Assembly: GCF_017876625.1 (NCBI RefSeq)
Contig: NZ_JAGIOH010000001.1
Span: 2,108,001-2,172,000, forward strand
Direction: 5' to 3'
Length of the DNA: 64,000 bases
DNA from: Streptomyces syringium
Lineage (GTDB): Bacteria > Actinomycetota > Actinomycetes > Streptomycetales > Streptomycetaceae
A program made the position numbers and the translations under genes. Positions 1 to 9,319 of the stretch are shown here, in pieces (the first letter of the stretch is position 1; every line of letters begins with the position of its first letter). The notes below the pieces were generated by a model. That model worked only from the letters and a program-made list of their open reading frames with translations. It was not told where the DNA came from and searched no databases.

Positions 1-301
1 CGAGCCGCTCGACGACGGCGCGGGCGAGGGCGCCGAGGGCGGCGACGACGTCCTCGACGACGATGGCGGGCACGCCGACGGGCCGGGCGGCCAGTACGGC
101 CACCGCGCCCGCGGCGACCGCGCGCTCGGCGTAGTCGTGGCCGTCGACGTTCTCCCCGGGCAGCGCCGCGAAGAGGCTGCCGGGCCGCACGTCACGGGAG
201 TCGATCACGACCGGGCCGTCGGCGGCGACGCCCGGGTCCGGTATGTCGTGCTGCTGCCCGCCGACGATGGCGGTGATCTCGGCGAGAGACAGAGCGATCA
301 C
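1..301 (-). CDS. murF: MurF, UDP-MurNAc-tripeptide--D-Ala-D-Ala ligase (N-terminal part)
   Basis: Only the first ~100 residues are inside the window; the gene continues past the left edge. The start is a GTG whose product begins VIALSLAEITAIVGG, followed by VVIDSRDVRPGSLFAALPG, the Mur-ligase N-terminal UDP-binding domain. MurF adds D-Ala-D-Ala to UDP-MurNAc-tripeptide in the cytoplasm. It follows murE in the same direction after 65 bp, the normal dcw order. Identification rests on this N-terminal domain plus position, because the ATP-binding centre is not visible. Confidence 0.9.
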   Translation of the reverse strand, partial: MIALSLAEITAIVGGQQHDIPDPGVAADGPVVIDSRDVRPGSLFAALPGENVDGHDYAERAVAAGAVAVLAARPVGVPAIVVEDVVAALGALARAVVERL

Positions 302-366
302 TGAGATTTACCTCCGGCCGTTCGGGAGGGCTTCCGTGGGGAGGGTTGTGCGCGCATGGCGGTCTG

Positions 367-2100
367 TCATCCCTGGTCGTTCCGGTGCTTGGTCGACAGG
401 CGCAGTCGCTCGGCCTCGATGGCCTCGCGCAGCACCTGGCGGTCGTCGAAGGGGCGGACCACTCCGGCGATGTCCTGGCCCTGCTCGTGGCCCTTGCCCA
501 GGACGAGGACGGTGTCACCCGGCTCGGCGCGGGCGACGGCGGCGGCGATGGCGTCGGCCCGCTCCTCCGCGAGGAGGACCGTGCCGCGCTCGTGGACGGG
601 CACCTCGGCGGCGCCCGCGAGCATGGTGGCGAGGATCGCGAGGGGGTCCTCGGAGCGGGGGTTGTCGGAGGTCAGTACGGCCGTGTCGGCGAGCCGGGCC
701 AGGGCCGCGCCCATCGGGGCGCGCTTGGTCCGGTCGCGGTCGCCGCCGCAGCCGAGGACGGCGTGGATCCGGCCCTTGCCGACCTTGCGCAGGGCGCGGA
801 GAACCGATTCGACGGCGTCCGTCTTGTGGGCGTAGTCGACGACGGCGAGGTAGGGCTGGCCCGCGTCGACGCGCTCCAGCCGGCCGGGCACGCCGGGCAC
901 GGCCGCGACGCCGTCGGCGGCGGTCTGCGGGTCGATGCCGGCGGCGACGAGCGCGGTGATGGCGGCGAGGGCATTGGCGACGTTGAACGGGCCGGCGAGC
1001 GGCGCCCGGGCGGTGATCGACCGGCCCTCGGGGCCGAGGACGGTGAAGTCGGAGTCGAACGGGCCGACGCGGACGTCCGTGGCGCGCCAGTCGGCGTCGG
1101 GGTGCCCCTCCGCCGAGAAGGTGATGACCGGGACCTCGGAGGCGCCCTCGGCGAGGCGGCGGCCGTACTCGTCGTCGAGGTTGACGACGCCGAGGCGGCT
1201 GCGGGCCTTGGTGAAGAGCCGGGCCTTGGCCTGGAAGTAGTCCTCCATGCCGGAGTGGAACTCCATGTGCTCCGGGCTGAGGTTGTTGAAGATCGCGACG
1301 TCGAAGACGCAGCCGTCGACGCGGCCGAGCATCAGGGCGTGGCTGGAGACCTCCATGGCCACCGAGCGGACGCCGCGCTCGCGCATGACCGCGAAGAGCG
1401 CCTGGAGGTCGGTCGCCTCGGGCGTGGTGCGCTCGGACTTGATGCGCTCGTCACCGATCCGGGACTCCACCGTGCCGATGAGGCCCGTCAGGCCCCCGGA
1501 CGCGCCGGCGGCGGCCTTCAGGCCGCCCTCGATGAGGTAGGCGGTGGTGGTCTTGCCGGAGGTGCCGGTGATGCCGATCTGGAGCAGGTCGCGGCCCGGC
1601 TCGCCGTAGATCGTCGCGGCGAGCGCGCCCATGCGGCCGCGCGGGTCGTCGACGGTGAGGACGGGCAGGCCGGCGGCCCGGGCGCGGTCGGTGCCGGACG
1701 GGTCGGTCAGCACCGCCACCGCGCCGAGCCCGGCGGCCTGGGCGGCGAAGTCCGCGCCGTGGAAGCGGGCGCCGGGCAGGGCGGCGTAGATGTCGCCCGG
1801 GCGCACGGCCCGCGAGTCGTGGGTGATGCCGGTGACCATGACGGTCGCGGGGGCCTCGTCGGCAGCCGCGGCGTCAGGGGTGGCGGCGATGCCCAGCTGA
1901 CCGGCGAGCTCCGCGAGCGGCGCGGGGCGGACCTGGGTGGGGCGGGGCGCTCCCGGGTACATGGCGGGGGCGTCCGTGGGGCTGGTGTGGGACTGATCAG
2001 CGTGGGGCACGGCGGTGAGCGTACCGGGCGCACCCGCCCGGCCGCGAAGCGAGGGGCGCGCCGGGTCGCGGTTCCCCGGATCCACAGTGATCGTCGTCAC
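367..2100 (-). CDS. murE: MurE, UDP-MurNAc-dipeptide--diaminopimelate ligase
   Basis: 577 aa. Adds the third stem-peptide residue to UDP-MurNAc-L-Ala-D-Glu; in streptomycetes this residue is LL-diaminopimelate. The N-terminal domain carries HDSRAVRPGDIYAALPG. The ATP-binding loop GITGTSGKTTTAYLIEGG is complete. NNLSPEHMEFH is the conserved central motif, and DNPRSEDP near the C-terminus is the DAP-recognition type of motif (DNPR), which supports DAP over Lys. About 70 residues precede the first domain, a disordered extension I recall from other Streptomyces MurE proteins. The gene lies 13 bp downstream of ftsI and is probably in one transcript with it. Confidence 0.95.
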   Translation of the reverse strand: MTTITVDPGNRDPARPSLRGRAGAPGTLTAVPHADQSHTSPTDAPAMYPGAPRPTQVRPAPLAELAGQLGIAATPDAAAADEAPATVMVTGITHDSRAVRPGDIYAALPGARFHGADFAAQAAGLGAVAVLTDPSGTDRARAAGLPVLTVDDPRGRMGALAATIYGEPGRDLLQIGITGTSGKTTTAYLIEGGLKAAAGASGGLTGLIGTVESRIGDERIKSERTTPEATDLQALFAVMRERGVRSVAMEVSSHALMLGRVDGCVFDVAIFNNLSPEHMEFHSGMEDYFQAKARLFTKARSRLGVVNLDDEYGRRLAEGASEVPVITFSAEGHPDADWRATDVRVGPFDSDFTVLGPEGRSITARAPLAGPFNVANALAAITALVAAGIDPQTAADGVAAVPGVPGRLERVDAGQPYLAVVDYAHKTDAVESVLRALRKVGKGRIHAVLGCGGDRDRTKRAPMGAALARLADTAVLTSDNPRSEDPLAILATMLAGAAEVPVHERGTVLLAEERADAIAAAVARAEPGDTVLVLGKGHEQGQDIAGVVRPFDDRQVLREAIEAERLRLSTKHRNDQG

Positions 2101-2113
2101 GGCCGCCCCCGGT

Positions 2114-4039
2114 TCAGCGGTCGCCGTAGTTCACCGGCAGCCGCGGAGGCTGGGTGCCGGACGGCGGCACCTGGAGGGTCTTGAGCGCGAACTCCATGAC
2201 CTTCTTGTAGACGGGGCCGCAGATCTGGCCGCCGAAATAGCTGCCCTCGGTGGGGTTCTGGATGGCGCAGTAGACGGTGATCCGGGGCTGGTCGGCGGGG
2301 GCGAATCCGGCGAAGGAGGCGGTGTAGCCGTGGTAGCGGCCGGTCTGCGGATCCACCCGGTTGGACGTGCCGGTCTTGCCCGCGACGCGGTAGCCGGGGA
2401 TCTTCGCCTTGGTGCCGGTGCCCTCCCGGTCGTCGACGACGGATTCCAGCATGGTGGACAGGGTCTTGGCGGTCCGCTCGCTGATCACGCGGGTGCGCGG
2501 CGGGGCCGGGGCGGGGGTGAAGCGGCCGTCGGGGCCCTTGATGCCGCGGACGAGCGTGGGCTGCACCCGCTCGCCGCCGCCGGCGATGGTGGAGTAGACG
2601 GACGCGGCCTGTACGGCGTTCAGGGAGAGGCCCTGGCCGAAGGGGATCGTGTACTGCTGGGAGGCGCTCCACTTGTGCGGCGGGGCGAGGATGCCGGGCG
2701 TCTCGCCCGGGAAGCCGAGGCCGGTGGGCGCACCCATGCCGAATTTCCGCAGGTAGGAGTGGAGGACGCGGTTGGCCTGGGCCTGGTCCTTGCCGAGCTG
2801 CTCGGCGGCGAGGATCGTGCCGATGTTGCTGGACTTGGCGAGCACGCCGTTGAGGGTGAGGTGCCAGGTGGCGTGGTCGATGTCGTCGGCGAAGGCCCGG
2901 TCGGCGCGGGGCAGCCGGTTCGGCACCTCGACATGGGTGGCCGGGGTGGCCTTGCCCTCCTCCAGGACGGCGGCGATGGTCATCACCTTGCTGACGCTGC
3001 CCGGCTCGTACGCGTCCTGGAGCGCGGCGTTGCCCATGGCGTTGCCGTCGGCGTGGGCGAGGTCGTTGGGGTTGTAGCCCGGGGCGTTGGCCATGGCCAG
3101 GATCTCGCCGCTGCGGGTGTCCTGGACGACGACGTAGCCGCGGTCCGCGGCGGACTCCTTCACCTGCTCGGCGATGGCGTTCTGGGCGGCCCACTGGATG
3201 TCGCGGTCGATGGTCAGCTCGACGTCGGAGCCGGGCACGGCGGGCTGTTCCTTGAGGTCGCCGGTGGGGACCTGGCGGCCGCCGGACTGGGCGTAGACGA
3301 GCTTGCCGTCCTTGCCGGCGAGCTCCTTGTTCAGCTGGGCCTCGATGCCGCCGCCGCCGCGGCCCTCGGCGTTGACGAAGCCCAGTATCCCGGCGGCGAG
3401 GTCCCCGTTGGGGTAGACGCGCTTGCTGTGGGACTCGCGGTTGACGCCGGCGAGGACGTCGGCGCCCTGCTTGGCCTTGGCCCGGTCGGCGACGGTCTTC
3501 TTGAGCTCCTTGATCCTGTTCCAGACCTTGGGCGACTGCCGGCGGGCGAGCACGACGTACTTCGACTTGGGGTTGGCGGTGAGCTTCTGCTCCAGCTCCG
3601 CCGGCCGCTCGGCGAGCAGGGGGGCGAGCAGCTCGGCGGCCTGGCGGGCCGCGTCGGGCGTCTTGATCCGCTCGGGGGTCAGCAGGTCGGGGGCGGCGGT
3701 GATGTCGTAGGCGTCGACGGTGGTGGCGAGGTCGATGCCGGCCCGGTCGGTGATGGCGCCGCGCTCGGCGGCCAGCGTGACGGGGATGTAGCGGTTGACG
3801 TTCGCCTTGGCGGCGTAGGCACTGGCGTCCACGGCCTGCACCTGGAGCAGCCGCACGGTGAAGACCAGCAGGACGAGCGTGAGCCCGGCGCCGACCAGCC
3901 GCAGCCGGGGCCGGGGGCTGCCGAGCCGCAGCGGCCGGGCGCCGCCGCGGTAGCCCGCGGGCCGGGGGGCGGGGCGGGCGGGCCCGGGGACGCGCTTGCG
4001 GGGGTCGCGGGGCCCTTGGGGGCGGCGGGGGGCCGTCAT
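2114..4039 (-). CDS. ftsI: FtsI-type penicillin-binding protein (class B PBP)
   Basis: 641 aa. Septal peptidoglycan transpeptidase, anchored in the membrane with its catalytic domain outside. A basic, Pro-rich cytoplasmic tail (about 1-45) is followed by one membrane helix (LVGAGLTLVLLVFTVRLL), a PBP-dimer domain (AERGAITDRAG) and the transpeptidase domain. All three catalytic motifs are present: SVSK (Ser nucleophile and Lys), SSN, and KTGTSN. There is no C-terminal PASTA domain; the protein ends soon after the transpeptidase fold. It sits between ftsL and murE as expected for the dcw cluster. In Streptomyces, FtsI is needed for sporulation septa rather than for vegetative viability (family knowledge). 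Confidence 0.95.
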   Translation of the reverse strand: MTAPRRPQGPRDPRKRVPGPARPAPRPAGYRGGARPLRLGSPRPRLRLVGAGLTLVLLVFTVRLLQVQAVDASAYAAKANVNRYIPVTLAAERGAITDRAGIDLATTVDAYDITAAPDLLTPERIKTPDAARQAAELLAPLLAERPAELEQKLTANPKSKYVVLARRQSPKVWNRIKELKKTVADRAKAKQGADVLAGVNRESHSKRVYPNGDLAAGILGFVNAEGRGGGGIEAQLNKELAGKDGKLVYAQSGGRQVPTGDLKEQPAVPGSDVELTIDRDIQWAAQNAIAEQVKESAADRGYVVVQDTRSGEILAMANAPGYNPNDLAHADGNAMGNAALQDAYEPGSVSKVMTIAAVLEEGKATPATHVEVPNRLPRADRAFADDIDHATWHLTLNGVLAKSSNIGTILAAEQLGKDQAQANRVLHSYLRKFGMGAPTGLGFPGETPGILAPPHKWSASQQYTIPFGQGLSLNAVQAASVYSTIAGGGERVQPTLVRGIKGPDGRFTPAPAPPRTRVISERTAKTLSTMLESVVDDREGTGTKAKIPGYRVAGKTGTSNRVDPQTGRYHGYTASFAGFAPADQPRITVYCAIQNPTEGSYFGGQICGPVYKKVMEFALKTLQVPPSGTQPPRLPVNYGDR

Positions 4040-4156
4040 GCCGCGCTCACCCTCCGGGGCCGCCGCGGGTGCGCGGCCGGGGGCCCGGCCGGCCCGGCGG
4101 CCGGGTGGGCCTGCGAGAAGCGCGGGGGCCGTACCCCGGGGGTTTGCGGCACTGCG

Positions 4157-4708
4157 TCACCTGCCGGTGGTCGGAACGGTCTTCACTGCCGTACGGGCGT
4201 CGGGGGCGGGGACCTGGGGAGCCTGGGGCACCTGGGAAGCGGGGGCCTCGGGGACGGGAACCGGGACCGGGAGCGGCGGCGGGGCGGGGGCCGCCGGGGC
4301 CGGGGGCGGGGTGGCCGCCTCCAGCGGGGTGGTGAGGGAGGCGGGGTCGGCGGCGGCCGGGGACGGGGCGCCGTGGACGGTGCCGTCCGGGTCGAGGAAG
4401 ACGGGGCTGCCGCCGGGGACCATGCCGAGCTCGCGGGCGCGGCGCTCCAGGGCGTCCGGGGCGGCGAGCTGGTCGACCTCCTGCTGCAGCGCCTGCTGCT
4501 CGTCGGTCAGCTCGGTGGTCTTGCGCTGGAGCCGGCTGAGCTCGAAGGAGCCCTGGTTGAGCGAGGAGTTGAGCACCAGCAGCGAGAGCAGCCCGGAGCC
4601 GAGCAGCACCACGACCAGCAGGACGAAGGGGGTCCGCTTCGCTCCGACGGCTCCGGCGGGCAGCAGCCGGATCAGGCGCGCGCCCGGGCCGCGGGCAGCC
4701 GGTGTCAC
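4157..4708 (-). CDS. ftsL: FtsL-like septum formation initiator protein
   Basis: 183 aa bitopic protein. A short basic cytoplasmic segment precedes one membrane helix ([20 protein letters not shown], about 26-46). A coiled coil follows ([20 protein letters not shown] and onward), ending in a RARELGMV element typical of FtsL/DivIC. The last ~75 residues are an unusually Pro/Ala-rich extracytoplasmic tail. FtsL forms the FtsQLB scaffold that recruits and activates FtsW-FtsI. Its ATG overlaps the rsmH stop codon by 4 bp (ATGA), so translation is coupled. Assignment is by topology and position, because sequence conservation in this family is low. Confidence 0.88.
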   Translation of the reverse strand: MTPAARGPGARLIRLLPAGAVGAKRTPFVLLVVVLLGSGLLSLLVLNSSLNQGSFELSRLQRKTTELTDEQQALQQEVDQLAAPDALERRARELGMVPGGSPVFLDPDGTVHGAPSPAAADPASLTTPLEAATPPPAPAAPAPPPLPVPVPVPEAPASQVPQAPQVPAPDARTAVKTVPTTGR

Positions 4709-5664
4709 GGGGCGTCCTCGCGGATGCGCTCGGCGCCGCGCAGCCGGGCGGGGGCGGCCCGGCGGTTCTCGGCGATCTCTTCCTCGGTGGGCAGCTCGGC
4801 GCCGCGGGTGAGGAGCTTCAGGCGCGGCTGGTAGCGCTCGGGGACGACCGGCAGCCCGGGCGGCGCGGTGTTGGCGGCGCCCGCCGCGAAGACCTGCTTG
4901 ACGATGCGGTCCTCCAGCGACTGGTAGGACAGCACGGCGATCCGGCCGCCGACCGCGAGGGCGGCGACGGCGTTGGGGATGGCCTGCTCGACGCTGGCCA
5001 GCTCCGCGTTGACCTCGATGCGCAGGGCCTGGAAGGTGCGCTTGGCGGGGTTGCCGCCGGTGCGCTTGGCGGCCTGCGGCAGCGCGTCACGGATCAGCTC
5101 GACGAGCCGGGCGCTGTTGGTGAAGGGCTCCTTCGCCCGCTCCTTGACGATGGCGCTGACGATCCGCTTGGCCTGCTTCTCCTCGCCGTAGGCGCGCAGG
5201 ATCCGCACGAGCTCGCCGGGGGCGTAGGTGTTGAGGACCTCCGCGGCGCTGAGTCCCGTCGTCTGGTCCATCCGCATGTCCAGCGGGGCGTCCTGGGCGT
5301 AGGCGAAGCCGCGGTCGGCCTCGTCGAGCTGCATGGAGGACACGCCGAGGTCGAAGAGGACGCCCTGGACGCGCGGGATCCCCAGCTTCTCCAGCACCTC
5401 GGGGAGCTCGTGGTAGACGGCGCGCACCAGCGTGGCGCGGTCGCCGAAGGGGGCGAGCCGCTCCCCGGCGAGCGCCAGGGCGGTGGGGTCGCGGTCGAGG
5501 GCGACGAGCCGGACCTCGGGGAAGCGGGTGAGCAGCGCCTCGCTGTGGCCGCCGGCGCCGAGGGTGCAGTCGACGACGACCGCGCCGGGCTCGGCGAGAG
5601 CGGGGGCGAGCATGTCCAGGCAACGCTGGAGCATGACGGGGACGTGTCGCGCGTTGCTGCTCAT
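4705..5664 (-). CDS. rsmH: RsmH (MraW), 16S rRNA m4C1402 methyltransferase
   Basis: 319 aa. S-adenosylmethionine-dependent N4-methylation of C1402 of 16S rRNA. It begins [12 protein letters not shown], then has the SAM-binding motif [34 protein letters not shown], and the C-terminal [10 protein letters not shown] and [12 protein letters not shown] motifs, all diagnostic. The reading frame extends far upstream of 5664, but the ATG at 5662-5664 is preceded by AGAAGG and starts exactly where the family does, so it was preferred. It is the first gene of this dcw transcript; the 459-bp upstream region holds MraZ-box-like repeats. Confidence 0.95.
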   Translation of the reverse strand: MSSNARHVPVMLQRCLDMLAPALAEPGAVVVDCTLGAGGHSEALLTRFPEVRLVALDRDPTALALAGERLAPFGDRATLVRAVYHELPEVLEKLGIPRVQGVLFDLGVSSMQLDEADRGFAYAQDAPLDMRMDQTTGLSAAEVLNTYAPGELVRILRAYGEEKQAKRIVSAIVKERAKEPFTNSARLVELIRDALPQAAKRTGGNPAKRTFQALRIEVNAELASVEQAIPNAVAALAVGGRIAVLSYQSLEDRIVKQVFAAGAANTAPPGLPVVPERYQPRLKLLTRGAELPTEEEIAENRRAAPARLRGAERIREDAP

Positions 5665-6123
5665 GCGCCCTTCTGAGAGTCCGGGGAGGTCCGCGGGCGT
5701 ACGCATCCCCGGGTCCCCGCCCGCTCGAAGGGGAAGCGGCCGGTCCGGCACCGGGGAAGTGGTGTCGGGCGACCGGGGAGCGGGAGGAGGCCGAGGGGTA
5801 CGTACGCGGCGCGCACGTGCGGGTTTTTCGGTTCCAAGGGGAGCGTCAGGCCTCCCACTTCGCGCCACTTTAGTCCACTCGTCCCTTCGGTCAATCAACC
5901 GGCCAGCGCGTCCCGGCCCGGCCTGGGGCGCGGCCGGGAGAACGCGCCGGGAACGGGTCGGGGCGGGGGTGAGGACGCCGTGACCGGGCCGGGCCGGGGG
6001 CGCACTCACCCGTACGGCGGCAGGGGCGTCCGGCCTGTGGCTTACCTCACAGAAGCCGCGTTGGCGATGTTTGCCCTCCCTTATAGCGGGCCGATCAGCC
6101 GCTGGCCGACTACCTTCGTGCAT
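5665..6123. promoter_or_regulatory. divergent intergenic region between rsmH and carbonic anhydrase
   Basis: 459 bp without a convincing gene. The rsmH side contains three CCACTT/C repeats (see the MraZ-box entry) and must hold the dcw promoter. On the other side, TACCTT at 6111-6116 lies 7 nt before the carbonic anhydrase ATG, and no Shine-Dalgarno sequence is visible there. mraZ, which usually precedes rsmH, is absent from this gap. Confidence 0.6.
5855..5880 (-). promoter_or_regulatory. MraZ-box-like triple direct repeat upstream of rsmH
   Basis: Read on the minus strand there are three GTGG-core repeats: GAGTGG, AAAGTGG and GAAGTGG, separated by three bases and phased at exactly 10 bp (plus-strand CCACTC/T at 5875-5880, 5865-5870 and 5855-5860). 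This matches the MraZ operator as I recall it: AAAGTGG-type repeats with 3-nt spacers, upstream of mraZ-mraW. The repeats lie about 190 bp upstream of the rsmH start. MraZ binding is inferred from pattern alone. Confidence 0.6.
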
Positions 6124-6678
6124 ATGTCGATATCCGCGTCTCAGCCCTCGCAGCCGACCTCCGACCGCGACCACTCCGACCAGACGGTCACCGACCGTCT
6201 GGTCGAGGCCAACGCAAAGTACGCCTCGGCGTTCGTCGACCCGGGCATGGACGCCCGTCCCGTGCTGAAGGTCGCCGTGGTGGCCTGCATGGACGCCCGT
6301 ATCGACCTGCACGCCGCGCTCGGCCTGGAGCTCGGCGACTGCCACACCATCCGCAACGCCGGCGGTGTGGTCACCGACGACATCATCCGCTCCCTGACGA
6401 TCAGCCAGCGGGCGCTCGGCACCCGCTCGGTGGTGCTGATCCACCACACCGGCTGCGGTCTGCTGAACCTGACCGAGGACTTCCGGCACGAGATCGAGGC
6501 GGAGGTCGGGCAGCGCCCGGCGTGGGCGGTGGAGGCGTTCAAGGACCTCGACAAGGATGTCCGGCAGTCCATGCAGCGGGTCCGCACCTCGCCGTTCCTG
6601 CCGCACACCGACGACGTGCGCGGGTTCGTCTTCGACGTGACGACGGGTCTGCTGCGCGAGATCGACCCGCAGCGCTGA
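6124..6678 (+). CDS. beta-class carbonic anhydrase
   Basis: 184 aa. Interconverts CO2 and bicarbonate. Zinc ligands expected for the beta class are visible as Cys55, His108 and Cys111 in ACMDARID and LIHHTGC, with the Asp57-Arg59 catalytic dyad. NAGGVVTDD is the conserved active-site loop. Length and motifs resemble the short actinobacterial subgroup (Rv1284-like). The frame is open further upstream, but homology begins after the ATG at 6124. That ATG has no Shine-Dalgarno sequence and lies 7 nt after a TACCTT box, so the mRNA may be leaderless. The gene occupies the divergent position next to rsmH where mraZ normally stands. Confidence 0.93.
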   Translation: MSISASQPSQPTSDRDHSDQTVTDRLVEANAKYASAFVDPGMDARPVLKVAVVACMDARIDLHAALGLELGDCHTIRNAGGVVTDDIIRSLTISQRALGTRSVVLIHHTGCGLLNLTEDFRHEIEAEVGQRPAWAVEAFKDLDKDVRQSMQRVRTSPFLPHTDDVRGFVFDVTTGLLREIDPQR

Positions 6679-6863
6679 TTGTCCACAGGCGGTGACGCAA
6701 CACCGCCTGAGCGGCGAGAATGCGTACGTGGCGCCCGCCCCCGCGACCGGCGGGGGCGCGGCGGACACGTTTTGGGGAGGGCCGGTCCGTACCCACGGGC
6801 CCGGCTCGGACTGGGGAATCCCCCGCTCCGTCAGGAGCGCGGGGAAGGGCCGAGGAGGGCCGG

Positions 6864-7892
6864 GTGACGACCTATGACGAACGAGCGAGCCTCAGCGATC
6901 TGACCACCACAGCGGAGCGGGTCCGCAGAGCGGTGGAGGGTGTGATCGAGGGCAAGCCGGAGGTCGTACGGCTCTCGCTGACCGTGCTGCTCGCCGAGGG
7001 GCACCTCTTGATCGAGGATGTGCCCGGGGTGGGCAAGACCATGCTCGCCAAGGCGCTGGCGCGGTCCATCGACTGCTCGGTGCGGCGCATCCAGTTCACG
7101 CCGGATCTGCTGCCGTCCGACATCACCGGCGTGAGCGTCTTCGACCAGCAGCGGCGGGACTTCGAGTTCAAGCCCGGTGCGATCTTCGCCCAGATCGTGA
7201 TCGGCGACGAGATCAATCGCGCCTCGCCGAAGACCCAGTCGGCGCTGCTGGAGTCGATGGAGGAGCGCCAGGTCACCGTCGACGGGCACAGCTACGAGCT
7301 GCCCAGCCCGTTCATGGTGGTGGCCACGCAGAACCCGGTCGAGATGGAGGGCACCTATCCGCTGCCCGAGGCGCAGCGCGACCGCTTCATGGCGCGGGTC
7401 TCGATCGGCTATCCGCACCCGGAGGCCGAGCTGCGGATGCTGGACGTGCACGGCGGCGTCTCGCCGCTGGACGACCTCCAGCCCGTCGCGCACGCGCACG
7501 ACATCGTCAAGCTCGTCGAGGCGGTCCGGGCGGTGCACGTCGCCGAGTCCGTGCGGCGGTACGCGGTGGACCTGGTGGGCGCGACCCGGCAGCACCCCGA
7601 TCTGAGACTCGGGGCGTCGCCGCGGGCGACGCTGCACCTGCTGCGCGCCGCCAAGGCCGCCGCGGCGCTGGCCGGCCGGGACTTCACCCTGCCCGACGAC
7701 GTCCAGGCGCTGGCCGTGCCGGTGCTCGCGCACCGGCTGCTGCCCACCGCGCAGGCGCAGCTGGGCCGGCGCACGGCCGAGCAGGTCGTCGTCGACATCC
7801 TCCAGCGGACCCCGGTGCCCGATCCGTCGGCGCAGGCGTGGCGTCAGCCGCCACCGCCCGCCCACCAGCCCCCGGGGGCGCGGAGGCTGTGA
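6864..7892 (+). CDS. MoxR-family AAA+ ATPase
   Basis: 342 aa. AAA+ chaperone-like ATPase, usually acting with DUF58/von Willebrand-type and transglutaminase partners in maturation of envelope or metal-dependent complexes. Walker A is DVPGVGKTM (about 52-60), Walker B is [10 protein letters not shown], and ATQNP plus [10 protein letters not shown] are sensor and arginine-finger regions. The GTG at 6864 follows GAGGAGGGCCGG and was chosen over an upstream start that would add about 48 low-complexity residues. Its stop overlaps the next start (TGATG). The three-gene order MoxR-DUF58-TgpA is conserved widely; the client here is unknown. Confidence 0.93.
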   Translation: MTTYDERASLSDLTTTAERVRRAVEGVIEGKPEVVRLSLTVLLAEGHLLIEDVPGVGKTMLAKALARSIDCSVRRIQFTPDLLPSDITGVSVFDQQRRDFEFKPGAIFAQIVIGDEINRASPKTQSALLESMEERQVTVDGHSYELPSPFMVVATQNPVEMEGTYPLPEAQRDRFMARVSIGYPHPEAELRMLDVHGGVSPLDDLQPVAHAHDIVKLVEAVRAVHVAESVRRYAVDLVGATRQHPDLRLGASPRATLHLLRAAKAAAALAGRDFTLPDDVQALAVPVLAHRLLPTAQAQLGRRTAEQVVVDILQRTPVPDPSAQAWRQPPPPAHQPPGARRL

Positions 7893-9319
7893 TGTCATCC
7901 GGGGGAGCCCCCTCGCGAGGCCCGGCGGGGGCCGGGGCGAGGGGGGCCGCGCGCAGCGGCCTGTGGGCGGCGTTCAGCGGGCTGACCACCCGTGGCCGCT
8001 CCTTCCTGGCGGCGGGCGTCGCCGCCGCCGGGTGTTCGTATGTGCTCGGCCAGTCGGATCTGCTGCGGGTGGGCCTGCTGCTGGCCGTGCTGCCCGTGGT
8101 CTGTGTGATCGTGCTGCACCGCACCCGGCACCGGGTCACCGGCAGCAGACGGCTCTCGCCGTCGCGGGTGCCCGCGACCGCCGAGGCGCGGGTGCACCTG
8201 CGGATCGACAGCGTCTCGCGGCTCCCCACCGGGCTGCTGATGCTCCAGGACCAGGTGCCCTACGTGCTGGGGCCGCGGCCGCGCTTCGTCCTGGACCGGA
8301 TCGAGCCGGGCGGCCGCCGCGAGGTGTCCTACCGGGTCCGCTCGGATCTGCGCGGGCGCTATCCGCTGGGGCCGTTGCAGCTGCGGCTGACGGACCCGTT
8401 CGGGATGTGCGAGCTGACCCGGGGTTTCAGCGCCTTCGACACCCTGACGGTCGTGCCCCGCGTGGAGCCGCTGCCGCCCGTGCGGCTCGGCGGCGAGGCG
8501 GCGGGCTACGGCGACGGCCGGCACCACTCCCTCGCGCTGGCCGGCGAGGACGACGTCATACCGCGCGGCTACCGCCACGGCGACGACCTGCGCCGGGTGC
8601 ACTGGCGTTCGACCGCACGCTACGGCGAACTGATGGTGCGCCGCGAGGAGCAACCGCACCGGGCGCACTGCACGGTGCTGCTGGACACCCGCGGCACCGC
8701 CTACGAGGGCGCCGGGCCCGACTCCCCCTTCGAATGGGCGGTGTCGGGGGCGGCCTCCGCGGCGGTCCATCTGCTGGAGCGGGGTTTCTCGGTGCGGCTG
8801 CTGACCGACACCGGGAGCTCGGTGCCCGGCCCCGACGGCACCGGCGGGTACGGCGGCTCCGCGCACGACTCCGCGGACGCGGCCGGGTTGATGCTGGACA
8901 CCCTCGCAGTGGTGGACCACTCCGGGGAGACCGGGCTGGCCGCCGCCCACGACACCCTGCGCGGCGGTGCCGGCGGGCTGCTGGTGGCGTTCTTCGGCGA
9001 GCTGGACGAGGAGCAGACGGTGCTGGCCGGGCGGATGCGGCAGCGCGGCGTGACGGCGGTCGCCTTCGTCCTGGACCCCGCCGCGTGGGCGTACGACCCG
9101 CCCGGCCGAGGGGGCCAGGGCCCCGGGGCGGGGTTCGACGCCGAGCGGCGGCTGCGCATGCTGCGGGAGGCCGGGTGGACGGCGCTGCCCGTCACCCCGG
9201 GCACGCCGCTGGCGGACCTGTGGCGGCTGGCGGGTTCCGCCGGCCCGGCCCCGGGCCCGCTCGACACGGCGGGCGGGACGACGGGCGGCTGGAGCGGCAC
9301 AGCGGGAGGCAGGTCATGA
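7892..9319 (+). CDS. DUF58 family membrane protein
   Basis: 475 aa. Two adjacent membrane helices lie near the N-terminus (FLAAGVAAAGCSYVLG and LLLAVLPVVCVIVLH). A beta-rich segment follows, then the DUF58 signature with YRHGDDLRRVHWRSTAR, and a von Willebrand-like C-terminal part (VLLDTRG as a MIDAS-type start). Function is not known biochemically; the partners are MoxR upstream and the transglutaminase-like protein downstream. The ATG at 7892 overlaps the moxR stop, and a GTG lies one codon earlier. The stop overlaps the next ATG (ATGA), so all three are translationally coupled. Confidence 0.9.
   Translation: MSSGGAPSRGPAGAGARGAARSGLWAAFSGLTTRGRSFLAAGVAAAGCSYVLGQSDLLRVGLLLAVLPVVCVIVLHRTRHRVTGSRRLSPSRVPATAEARVHLRIDSVSRLPTGLLMLQDQVPYVLGPRPRFVLDRIEPGGRREVSYRVRSDLRGRYPLGPLQLRLTDPFGMCELTRGFSAFDTLTVVPRVEPLPPVRLGGEAAGYGDGRHHSLALAGEDDVIPRGYRHGDDLRRVHWRSTARYGELMVRREEQPHRAHCTVLLDTRGTAYEGAGPDSPFEWAVSGAASAAVHLLERGFSVRLLTDTGSSVPGPDGTGGYGGSAHDSADAAGLMLDTLAVVDHSGETGLAAAHDTLRGGAGGLLVAFFGELDEEQTVLAGRMRQRGVTAVAFVLDPAAWAYDPPGRGGQGPGAGFDAERRLRMLREAGWTALPVTPGTPLADLWRLAGSAGPAPGPLDTAGGTTGGWSGTAGGRS

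Noticed and set aside
346..4834. Long open frames on the plus strand opposite murE, ftsI, ftsL and rsmH
   Set aside because: They are Gly/Arg/Ala/Val-rich, match no family and lie antisense to genes with full motifs; high-GC third positions create such frames. Similar antisense frames opposite thiG-nfo (25879-30033) and fadD (46124-48136) were dropped for the same reason.
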